This document shows, piece after piece, positions 1-6,060 of a stretch of 7,026 bases of DNA. The translations under genes were made by a program, and so were the position numbers. Source of the stretch: Candidatus Rokuibacteriota bacterium (GTDB lineage: Bacteria; Methylomirabilota; Methylomirabilia; Rokubacteriales; CSP1-6); NCBI GenBank assembly GCA_016201575.1, contig JACQCN010000338.1, positions 1-7,026 on the forward strand. Reading direction: 5' to 3'. Position 1 is the stretch's first letter. Every line of letters starts with the position of its first letter. The notes under the pieces were generated by a model that did no database searches, was not told where the DNA came from, and saw nothing but the letters and a program-made list of their open reading frames with translations.

Positions 1-1568
1 ATGGCCAGGAGCTGGCGCTGGCCCTGGGAGAGGTTGGCCCCGCGCTCGCTCACCTCCTGCGCGTAGCGGTGCGGCAGGCCCTCGATGAAGCTCCGGGCGT
101 TGGCCGTGCCGACGGCCCGCTCGATCTCCGCGTCCGAGACCTCGCCGTCGGCCCCGAGCTTGAGGTTGGCCTCGATGCTCCCGGTGAAGAGCATCGTGTC
201 CTGGTGGACGAGCCCGACGTGGCGGCGCAGCGCCACCAGGTCCCACTCGCGCACGTCGACGCCGTCGACCAGCACCTGGCCCCGGGTCACGTCGTAGGAC
301 CGGTTCAGGAGCCGGGTGATGGTGCTCTTCCCCGCCCCGGTGGCGCCCACCAACGCGATCTCCTCGCCGCGCTCGATCGCGAACGAGCAGTCGCGCAGCA
401 CCCACTCCTCGCCGTCGTAGGCGAACCACACGTTGCGGAGCTCCACCTGGCAGCGTGAGGGGCCGCCGCCCGCCGCGCGCGGGGGCGCCGCCCGCGGCCG
501 GGCGACGAGGCCGTCGCGCCCGCTCAGCACCCGCCGCTCGGCGTCGGCCAGCGCCGGGTTCGGCACCGCCGGCTCCACGTCGAGGAGCTCGAAGATGCGT
601 TCCGAGGACGCCATGGCGGCCTGCATCACGGCGTACTTGGCGCCGAGGTCGCGGATCGGGAGGAAGAACCGGTTGGTGTACTCGAGGAACGCCACCAGCG
701 CGCCGAACGTGAGCATCCCCTGCACGATCTGGCCCCCGCCGTACCAGAGGAGCAGCGCGACGGCGGCGGAGCCGATGGCCTCCACCGAGGCGTAGAGCGA
801 GGCGTCGTACACGGTGGACTGGAAGAGGGCGCGGCGGTGGTCGGCGTTCAGCTCGCGGAAGTGCCGGAACTCCTGCGCCTCGCGGGCGAAGACCTGGGTG
901 ACGGCCATCCCCTGGATCGACTCCTGCAGGAACGTGTTGAGCCGCGCCAGACACGTGCGGACGACGCGGTAGGCGTCGCGGGCCCGCACCCGGAAGCGGG
1001 CGGCCACCACGGCCAGCACCGGCACCACCGAGAACGTGACAAGGGCCAGGCGCCAGTTCATGCCGAGCATGATGACGATCACGCCGGTCAGGGTGACGAC
1101 GTCGCCGAGGACGGCGACGAGCCCGCTCGAGAACATCTCGCTCACCGCCTCGACGTCGTAGAGGACGCGGGTCATGAGCCGCCCGACCGCGTTCTTGTCG
1201 AAGAAGCGGGCGTCGAGCCGCTGCAGGTGCGTGAACAGCGCCTGCCGCAAGTCGTGCATCACCCGCTGGCCGGTCACGTGCGTGAGGTAGCTCTGGGCCG
1301 CGCGCAGCGCGTAGAGCACGGCCAGCGTGAGGAGGAACAGGGCGGCGATCCGGGAGAGCCCGGGCCAGTCGCCGGTGAGGATGTAGCTGTCGATGGCGAT
1401 CTTGATCAGGTAGGGCTGGAGCAGCTCGACCGCCGAGACGAGCGGGAAGAGGACGGCCGAGCCCACGATGAGGACTCGGTGCGGGCGCGTCACCTGCCAG
1501 AGCCGGGCGACCAGCCGCCGGTCGTAGGCGCGGCCCAGGATCTCGTCGTGCTCGAGCTGGTCACGCAC
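1..1568 (-). CDS. ABC exporter half-transporter, MdlB/TM288-like subunit (3' end outside window)
   Basis: Integral membrane ABC exporter subunit: an N-terminal six-helix transmembrane domain (about residues 30-325), then an ATPase domain. The 522 visible codons are open from a GTG at 1568. An Ala/Pro-rich linker (about 348-372) precedes the NBD. Walker A GATGAGKST is at residues 408-416 (bases 321-347), the Q-loop Gln at 456 (VHQD), the X-loop ERG at 508-510, and the signature LSQGQ at 513-517 (bases 18-32). The window ends before Walker B, so roughly 70-100 residues are missing if the family length of about 600 holds. The start overlaps the upstream transporter stop by 8 nt; CGAG lies 7 nt upstream of it, so translation is probably coupled. 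LSQGQ instead of LSGGQ, together with the Asp-type Walker B of its neighbour, indicates a heterodimeric exporter. The substrate (drug, lipid or peptide) cannot be read from sequence. Confidence 0.93.
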   Translation of the reverse strand, partial: MRDQLEHDEILGRAYDRRLVARLWQVTRPHRVLIVGSAVLFPLVSAVELLQPYLIKIAIDSYILTGDWPGLSRIAALFLLTLAVLYALRAAQSYLTHVTGQRVMHDLRQALFTHLQRLDARFFDKNAVGRLMTRVLYDVEAVSEMFSSGLVAVLGDVVTLTGVIVIMLGMNWRLALVTFSVVPVLAVVAARFRVRARDAYRVVRTCLARLNTFLQESIQGMAVTQVFAREAQEFRHFRELNADHRRALFQSTVYDASLYASVEAIGSAAVALLLWYGGGQIVQGMLTFGALVAFLEYTNRFFLPIRDLGAKYAVMQAAMASSERIFELLDVEPAVPNPALADAERRVLSGRDGLVARPRAAPPRAAGGGPSRCQVELRNVWFAYDGEEWVLRDCSFAIERGEEIALVGATGAGKSTITRLLNRSYDVTRGQVLVDGVDVREWDLVALRRHVGLVHQDTMLFTGSIEANLKLGADGEVSDAEIERAVGTANARSFIEGLPHRYAQEVSERGANLSQGQRQLLA

Positions 1569-3297
1569 GGGCGATCTCGTCCTCGAGCTGCTGCCGGCGC
1601 CACAGGCGCGCGTACACGCCGCCCCGCGCCACCAGCTCCGCGTGCGGCCCCTGCTCCACCACGCGCCCGCCGTCGAGCACGACCACGCGGTCGGCGGCCT
1701 CGGCCGCGCGCAGGCGGTGGGTGACGAGCAGCGTGGTCCGGCCCCGGACCATGTCCTCGAGCCCGGCGCTGATCTCGGCCTCTTTCGCCGCGTCGACGTT
1801 GGCGAACACGTCGTCGAGGATCAGGATCGGCGCGTCGGTGACCAGCGCCCGCGCCAGCGCCACCCGCTGCCGCTGGCCGCCCGACAGCGTGAGGCCGCGC
1901 TCGCCGACGACCGTGTCCCAGCCCGCGGGAAACGCCTCCACCTCGGCGGCGAGCCCGGCCACGCGCCCCGCCTCCTCCACGCGCGCGCCGCGGCCGCCGT
2001 CGGCGGCGAAGGCGACGTTGTCCCGGATGGAGCGGGAGAAGAGGAACGCCTCCTGGGGGACGTAGGCCAGGCGCCGCCGGAGCGCCGTCCGGTCCATCTC
2101 CCGCACGTCCACGCCGTCGACGAAGATCGTGCCGGGCGGCGGCTCGTAGAGCCGCGCGAGGAGGGCGCCCAGCGTGGACTTGCCGCTCCCGGTCGGCCCC
2201 ACCACGGCCACCGTCTGGCCGGGCTCGATGGTTAAGCTGGCGTCGGCGAGGGCGGGGGCCCGGTCGTCGTAGGCGAACGACAGGTGCCGGAACTCGACGC
2301 GGCCGGGCCCCGGCGCCGGCGCGCCGGCGGCGCGCTCCGCGTAGGCCAGGGGCGACGCGAGGATCTCGCCGATCCGCTCGAGCGACGTCATGCCGCGGCG
2401 GACCACCGACAGCGTCCAGCCCAGCGCGATCGTCGGCCACGCCAGGTGGGCGATGTAGCCGTTGAAGGCGACGAGGGCGCCGAGCGTCAGCCGCCCCTCG
2501 CCGACCGCGCGGCCGCCGACCCAGAGGATCACGAGCGTGCCGATGCCGGCGACGAGCCCCATGAGCGGCGCGAACTGGGCCTGCACGCGGCCGAGCGCCA
2601 GGCTCCGCGCGAGGTACTCGGCGTTGAGGCGGCCGAACTCGGCGATCTCGCGCGGCTCCATCGTGTAGGCGCGCACGATGCTGCTGCCCGTCAGGTTCTC
2701 CTGCACCTTGGCCGCCATCTCGCCGAGCTGCTCCTGGACGGCCTGGGTCCGCACGTGCACGCGCGCGTTGAAGCGCTTGGCGAGCAGAACCAGCAGCGGG
2801 TACGGCGCCATCGCCCAGAGCGTGAGCCACGGCGCGATCGCCAGCATGGCGGCGAGCGTGCCGAGGAAGGCGAAGCTCGTGCCGACCAGGCTCAGGCCGC
2901 CGAAGCCGACGAGCTGCTTGACCGCGGCGATGTCGCTCGAGGAGCGCGACATGAGGTCGCCGGTGCGGTGGGCCCGGTAGAACGCGGGCGGCAGCGACTG
3001 GAGCCGCGCGTAGAGATCGTTGCGGATGTCGTAGTCGATGCGCTGCCCGGCGCCGAGGATCGTGAAGCGCGAGCCGAGGCGGACCAGGCCGTGGGCGGCG
3101 GCGAGGGCCAGGATCAGCAGCACGTAGCGCCCGATGCGCGCCTCCCCCGCGGCCGCCGCCGACAGCGCCTCGATGGCGTTCTTCACCGTCCACGGGATCG
3201 CCAGCGAGAACAGGTTGGCGAGGAGCAGGCACAGGAACCCGAAGGCGTAGCGCCCGCGGTAGGGGGCGACGTACGTCCAGAGCAGGCGGTACGGCAT
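1561..3297 (-). CDS. ABC exporter half-transporter, MdlA/TM287-like subunit with degenerate Walker B
   Basis: Complete 578-residue half-transporter of normal family length, starting at ATG 3297. The membrane domain (about residues 1-315) has hydrophobic segments near 15-36, 57-80, 130-175 (two helices), 240-262 and 268-295. The NBD has Walker A GPTGSGKST at 367-375 (bases 2173-2199), Q-loop Gln415, X-loop ERG at 466-468, canonical LSGGQ at 471-475, Walker B ILILDD at 491-496, D-loop NVD at 500-502 and H-loop His527. The residue after the Walker B Asp is Asp496, where an active ABC ATPase has Glu; this is typical of the impaired site in heterodimeric exporters. The gene starts 3 nt after the stop of the reductase gene and ends inside the start of the partner transporter, so the three genes are probably one transcript. 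No strong Shine-Dalgarno sequence is visible. Substrate unknown; multidrug or lipid export is the usual guess. Confidence 0.96.
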   Translation of the reverse strand: MPYRLLWTYVAPYRGRYAFGFLCLLLANLFSLAIPWTVKNAIEALSAAAAGEARIGRYVLLILALAAAHGLVRLGSRFTILGAGQRIDYDIRNDLYARLQSLPPAFYRAHRTGDLMSRSSSDIAAVKQLVGFGGLSLVGTSFAFLGTLAAMLAIAPWLTLWAMAPYPLLVLLAKRFNARVHVRTQAVQEQLGEMAAKVQENLTGSSIVRAYTMEPREIAEFGRLNAEYLARSLALGRVQAQFAPLMGLVAGIGTLVILWVGGRAVGEGRLTLGALVAFNGYIAHLAWPTIALGWTLSVVRRGMTSLERIGEILASPLAYAERAAGAPAPGPGRVEFRHLSFAYDDRAPALADASLTIEPGQTVAVVGPTGSGKSTLGALLARLYEPPPGTIFVDGVDVREMDRTALRRRLAYVPQEAFLFSRSIRDNVAFAADGGRGARVEEAGRVAGLAAEVEAFPAGWDTVVGERGLTLSGGQRQRVALARALVTDAPILILDDVFANVDAAKEAEISAGLEDMVRGRTTLLVTHRLRAAEAADRVVVLDGGRVVEQGPHAELVARGGVYARLWRRQQLEDEIARA

Positions 3298-3300
3298 GCG

Positions 3301-4215
3301 TCAGGCGGGACGCATGGAGGGCTTCAGGGCGGCGTACACGGCGAAGCACATCGGAACGGGGAGTCCGTGACGCTCGCCGAGCCGCACCGCGTGACCGTGG
3401 AGCGCCTCCAGCTCGAGCCGTTTGTCGTGGGTGAGGTCGAAGTACATCGACGAGGTGGTGTCGGGCTTGAGGCCGCCCACGCCCGTGAGCATCCGGTCGA
3501 CCGCGCCGGGCGCGAGCCCGACCTTCTCGGCCTCGGCCAGCGCCGCCAGCTCCTCCAGCAGCCGCCGGTACATCGTCCACGTCTCGGGGGTCGCGCGGAT
3601 CACGCCGATCGGCTTCCGCGTGAGCGCCGTCATCCCGGCCTGCGCGGTGATCACCACGTATTTCTCCCACAGCGCGCGCCGGATGTCGGGGGCGATCTCG
3701 GCGGGGATGCCCGCGCGGGTGAAGGCCTCGAGCAGGGCCGTCGTGCGCGGCCGCGGGCGGCCGTCGAGCTCGCCGAGGACGATCCGGCCGCCCTGCGTGT
3801 GCGAGATCACGCCCGGGCCCTCGATGGTGGCGAACACGTAGGCCACGCCCCCGACCGCGTGGCCGAGCCCGAGGGCGGCGTCGATCTTCTCCTCGTTGTC
3901 GATGCCGTTCTGGAGCGAGAGCACGGCCGTCTCGGGCCCGATCACCGGCCGGATGGCCTCCACCGCGGGCTCCGTGTCGAAGGACTTCACGCAGAGGAGG
4001 ACCGCGTCGGCGGGTGGCTGGCCGGCGAGCCGCTCCACGGCGGTCGCGCGCACCGTGAACTCGCCGCCGGTGGCCGAGCGCACCGTGAGCCCGCGTTCGC
4101 GGATCGCCGCCAGGTGGGCGCCGCGCGCGACGAACGTGACCCGGGCGCCGCTCCGGGCGAGCTTGGCGCCGAAGTAGCCGCCGACCCCGCCCGTCCCCAT
4201 CATGACGAGATTCAC
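3301..4215 (-). CDS. Ketopantoate reductase family (PanE/ApbA-like) NAD(P)-dependent oxidoreductase
   Basis: 304 residues, normal for the family. The N-terminal Rossmann fold has GTGGVGG at 7-13, right after the first strand, which supports the GTG start at 4215: the in-frame ATGs at 4203 and 4200 would remove that strand. Family positions visible are Lys77 (CVKSF), Asn103 (LQNGI), the likely catalytic Lys185 (WEKY), and Ser256/Asp260/Glu268 in SSMYFD...LELE, with the same spacing I recall for E. coli PanE Ser244/Asp248/Glu256. True PanE reduces 2-dehydropantoate to pantoate with NADPH for CoA synthesis. By-eye alignment to E. coli puts Ile189 and Ala193 where PanE has Asn180 and Asn184, so the substrate may be another 2-oxo acid; the symbol is withheld. 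It is first in an apparent operon with an ABC exporter pair 3 nt downstream, a pairing with no obvious pantothenate link. No Shine-Dalgarno is visible; a GC dyad abuts the start. Confidence 0.9.
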   Translation of the reverse strand: MNLVMMGTGGVGGYFGAKLARSGARVTFVARGAHLAAIRERGLTVRSATGGEFTVRATAVERLAGQPPADAVLLCVKSFDTEPAVEAIRPVIGPETAVLSLQNGIDNEEKIDAALGLGHAVGGVAYVFATIEGPGVISHTQGGRIVLGELDGRPRPRTTALLEAFTRAGIPAEIAPDIRRALWEKYVVITAQAGMTALTRKPIGVIRATPETWTMYRRLLEELAALAEAEKVGLAPGAVDRMLTGVGGLKPDTTSSMYFDLTHDKRLELEALHGHAVRLGERHGLPVPMCFAVYAALKPSMRPA

Positions 4216-4237
4216 GCGGCCGGCCTCGGCCGGCCGC
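4216..4237. repeat. Perfect 10-bp inverted repeat abutting the reductase GTG start
   Basis: GCGGCCGGCC, two bases (TC), then GGCCGGCCGC: a perfect dyad made only of G and C in both arms. It touches the start codon of the reductase gene (4215-4213) and occupies the place where its Shine-Dalgarno sequence should be. It could be an operator or an mRNA hairpin that limits translation; both roles are inference. In a genome this GC-rich, short GC palindromes also arise by chance, but 10 perfect pairs with this placement is notable. Confidence 0.6.
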
Positions 4238-4353
4238 TGAAGAAGGCGGGTACGTGGACCGTTTTGATCGGCCGGCCAGGTCTCAGGGAAGTTTCCATGC
4301 GCGGCGCGCGGCGGCTCATCGCGTCAATTCTATGCTAGGCTCTGCATTTGGCA
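4238..4353. promoter_or_regulatory. Divergent intergenic region, reductase-ABC operon versus suhB
   Basis: The rest of the spacer between the leftward reductase-ABC operon and rightward suhB, which must hold promoters for one or both. A third copy of the 8-bp palindrome GGCCGGCC lies at 4270-4277; the other two are inside the dyad at 4216-4237. TATGCT at 4331-4336 resembles a -10 element for suhB, but no convincing -35 lies 16-18 bp upstream. The end of the spacer (about 4324-4353) is AT-richer than its surroundings. TAGG at 4335-4338 is the only weak ribosome-site candidate for suhB. Confidence 0.35.
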
Positions 4354-5151
4354 ATGACATCACGCGAGCGAGCCGTCGCGGTCGAGGTCGCCCAGGCCGC
4401 CGGCGCGATGCTGCGTGACGAGCTGGGGCGGGCCCGCCGGATCGAGCAGAAGGACACCCCGATCAACCTCGTGACCGAGATGGATTCCCGCGCCGAGGCG
4501 CTGATCGTGGCGCGGCTCACCGCCGAGTTCCCGGACGACGCGATCCTCGCCGAGGAGCGCGGGACCCGCGCCGGCCGCTCGGGGCGCCGGTGGATCGTGG
4601 ACCCGCTCGACGGCACCACCAACTACGCCCACGGGGTCCCGATCTTCGCCGTCTCGATCGCGCTCGAGGACCGCGCGGGCGTCGCCCTCGGCGTCATCCA
4701 CGACCCCAACCTGCGCGAGACCTTCGTGGCCGAGCGCGGGCGCGGCGTCCACGTGGACGGCACGCGCCTCGCCGTGTCCCCGAGCAAGCGCCTGCACGAG
4801 AGCCTCGTCGCCACCGGGTTCCCCTACGACATCCGCGAGACCGCGGACACGAACCTCGCCGAGCACGCGGCGTTCTCGCTCAGGGCCCGGGCCGTCCGCC
4901 GCATGGGCTCCGCGGTGCTGTACCTGGCCTGGCTGGCCGCCGGCCGCATCGACGGCTACTGGGAGCTGCGGCTCGGCCCCTGGGACGTCGCGGCCGGGTC
5001 GCTGATGGTCACCGAGGCCGGGGGCCGCGTGACCAACCTCACGGGCGGGCCGCTCGACCTCGCGGCGCCGCAGATCGTCGCGAGCAACGGGCACATCCAC
5101 GACGAGATGCTCGCGATCCTCGCGGAGGTCCGCCGGCCCCGGCTCGGCTGA
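4354..5151 (+). CDS. suhB: Inositol-1-monophosphatase family protein (SuhB-like)
   Basis: 265 residues from the ATG at 4354, the usual length of bacterial SuhB. Members are Mg2+-dependent, Li+-sensitive cytosolic phosphatases that hydrolyse myo-inositol 1-phosphate and related sugar phosphates; E. coli SuhB also acts in rRNA transcription antitermination. All metal-site motifs are present: EERG (Glu67/Glu68), DPLDGTTNY with Asp83 and Asp86, and the C-terminal WDVAAG with Asp211. Strings such as FAVSIAL and TEAGGRVT also match the family closely. An in-frame TTG at 4348 is an alternative start: it sits 9 nt after TAGG, whereas the ATG sits 15 nt after it, so the start is uncertain by two codons. 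The gene stands alone on the plus strand, divergent from the reductase-ABC operon and convergent with the siroheme operon. Inositol, histidinol-phosphate or NADP phosphatase activity cannot be separated by motif reading. Confidence 0.95.
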   Translation: MTSRERAVAVEVAQAAGAMLRDELGRARRIEQKDTPINLVTEMDSRAEALIVARLTAEFPDDAILAEERGTRAGRSGRRWIVDPLDGTTNYAHGVPIFAVSIALEDRAGVALGVIHDPNLRETFVAERGRGVHVDGTRLAVSPSKRLHESLVATGFPYDIRETADTNLAEHAAFSLRARAVRRMGSAVLYLAWLAAGRIDGYWELRLGPWDVAAGSLMVTEAGGRVTNLTGGPLDLAAPQIVASNGHIHDEMLAILAEVRRPRLG

Positions 5152-5308
5152 CCGCGCCGTACGCCTCTCCGGCGAAGCTATCACGCGCAGCGCGATACGC
5201 CTCGACCCTGGCTATCATTGGTTGCGGGGGCCCGCACTCACCGATATCAACGAACTTGACCTTTGATGAGACACCTCGGACAGACGAGCTCTCAGCGAGA
5301 AGGCCACC

Positions 5309-5326
5309 GCCGAGGTCGCCCTCGGC
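5309..5326. terminator. 7-bp GC hairpin, possible transcript-end structure
   Basis: GCCGAGG, loop TCGC, then CCTCGGC: seven perfect pairs around a four-base loop, between convergent genes. It could help end transcription from either side, but no run of T follows on either strand, so the terminator call is tentative. Confidence 0.3.
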
Positions 5327-5335
5327 CTACCGAGC

Positions 5336-5393
5336 CTCGCAGAATATGGTGACAAGTGTTCACGAGGGAAAATCCGTCACCATATTATGCGAG
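5336..5393. repeat. 58-bp imperfect palindrome with 18-nt arms
   Basis: The left arm CTCGCAGAATATGGTGAC (5336-5353) and right arm GTCACCATATTATGCGAG (5376-5393) are reverse complements at 17 of 18 positions; the only mismatch is 5342/5387, and the innermost 11 pairs are perfect. The 22-nt spacer contains two tiny dyads, GTG-TT-CAC (5356-5363) and GGA-AAA-TCC (5367-5375). At about half G+C, the element differs from its surroundings. It lies 2 nt after the stop codon of the precorrin-2 dehydrogenase gene. Possible readings are a small mobile element or the two ends of a deleted insertion sequence, a 3' mRNA stem-loop, or a protein-binding site. I could not assign it to a known insertion-sequence family. 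Confidence 0.85.
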
Positions 5394-5395
5394 CA

Positions 5396-6058
5396 TCAGT
5401 AAGTACGAGCCGTCTGTACGATCTGGGTCTGAAGGCCTTCGCGTCGAGGCGACGGGAGACTGAGCATCTCGGGCCGCCGATCCGGATGACGGGCCAGTCC
5501 CAGCGCCGCCGCGCGCTCCCCCGCCTCGAGACGCGCCACCCGGGTCTTCGCCGTGGCCCGGGCCCGTGTCCGCGCCGCTCCCACGCGCTCGACGAGTTCG
5601 GCGTACTCGGGTCCGAGTGTCCGCTCAAGTCGGCGCCGAATTTCGCGGGCCAGGGCGGGGCTGCGACCGCCGGTCGAAACGGCGACCTGCAGCTCGCCAC
5701 GGCGGAGCACGGAGGGGAAAATGAAATCGCACTGAGCCGGCCGGTCCACCACGTTGATCAGCGCCCGCGCGCGGCGGGCTGCCGCCGCGACGGCGGTATC
5801 AACCGTGGTGACACCCGTTGCGGCGATCACAAGCGCGCACCCGCGCCCGTCGGATCTGAGAAATTCCCGGCGGCGATGGTGGATCGCGCCGTCCTCGATC
5901 AGCACGTCGAGTCCGGCCGTGACTCTGGGGCTCACAACGACCACGTCTGCCCCGCAGTCGAGGAGCGCGCGGACCTTCCGTTCGGCGATTGCGCCCCCGC
6001 CGACCACAAGACACCGCCGGCTCCGGAGATCGAGAAACGCCGGGAAGTAGTCGGGCAT
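5396..6058 (-). CDS. Precorrin-2 dehydrogenase / probable sirohydrochlorin ferrochelatase (CysG N-domain, Met8-like)
   Basis: 220 residues from ATG 6058. Oxidises precorrin-2 to sirohydrochlorin with NAD+ and, in bifunctional members, inserts Fe2+ to give siroheme. The N-terminal nucleotide-binding fold has VVGGG at 18-22 followed by ERKV. NVVDRP has Asp105 at the position of the catalytic Asp of CysG/Met8, then CDFIFPS (110-116) and STGGRSPALA (128-137), the family's second hallmark. The helical part follows to about residue 190. GGGG lies 5 nt upstream of the ATG, and the methyltransferase stop is only 2 nt upstream, so the two are co-translated. The last 25 or so residues (about 195-220) are not family-like and end beside the 58-bp palindrome, so the native C-terminus may have been altered. 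Iron-chelatase activity is inferred, as no separate SirB-type gene is seen here. Confidence 0.93.
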   Translation of the reverse strand: MPDYFPAFLDLRSRRCLVVGGGAIAERKVRALLDCGADVVVVSPRVTAGLDVLIEDGAIHHRRREFLRSDGRGCALVIAATGVTTVDTAVAAAARRARALINVVDRPAQCDFIFPSVLRRGELQVAVSTGGRSPALAREIRRRLERTLGPEYAELVERVGAARTRARATAKTRVARLEAGERAAALGLARHPDRRPEMLSLPSPRREGLQTQIVQTARTY

Positions 6059-6060
6059 CG

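Larger units (their letters stand above)
5152..5395. other. Convergent intergenic region with lower GC and several hairpins
   Basis: This 244-bp gap separates the 3' ends of suhB and the precorrin-2 dehydrogenase gene. Its right half is visibly poorer in G+C than the flanking genes. It holds an imperfect hairpin at 5179-5197 (CGCGC/GCGCG core), a short TGCGGG/CCCGCA hairpin at 5223-5236, a 7-bp GCCGAGG/CCTCGGC hairpin at 5309-5326, and the 58-bp palindrome at 5336-5393. None is followed by a T-tract, so no classical intrinsic terminator is visible. I find no reading frame here with a credible start, ribosome site and family resemblance. A degraded mobile element is possible. Confidence 0.6.

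Noticed and set aside
837..1724. A 295-codon plus-strand frame rich in Asp/His/Glu/Arg
   Set aside because: It is antisense to the transmembrane domain of the partner transporter and has the low-complexity look of a shadow frame.
1490..3670. A 726-codon minus-strand open frame across both transporters and the reductase
   Set aside because: It is out of frame with the clear ABC transporter and PanE-family genes, is dominated by Arg/Ala/Gly/Pro, and shows no domain. It is a shadow frame caused by high GC.
2284..4338. A 684-codon plus-strand open frame antisense to the transporter and reductase genes
   Set aside because: Composition is Arg/Glu/His/Ala-rich with no motif, which is the mirror image of GC3-biased coding on the other strand. 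The minus-strand genes have full conserved motifs.
4360..5184. A 274-codon minus-strand frame antisense to suhB, and a 270-codon frame at 4590-5402 on the plus strand
   Set aside because: Both overlap a gene with all the inositol monophosphatase motifs. Neither shows any recognisable domain, and the second is Arg/Pro-rich through the suhB part.
5223..5236. TGCGGG/CCCGCA hairpin as the suhB terminator
   Set aside because: Six pairs with a two-base loop and no T-tract is weak and expected often by chance at this GC content.
5336..5393. CRISPR repeat or classical intrinsic terminator
   Set aside because: Only one copy of the palindrome is present, so there is no array. The spacer is 22 nt and no T-run follows either arm, so it does not look like a Rho-independent terminator.
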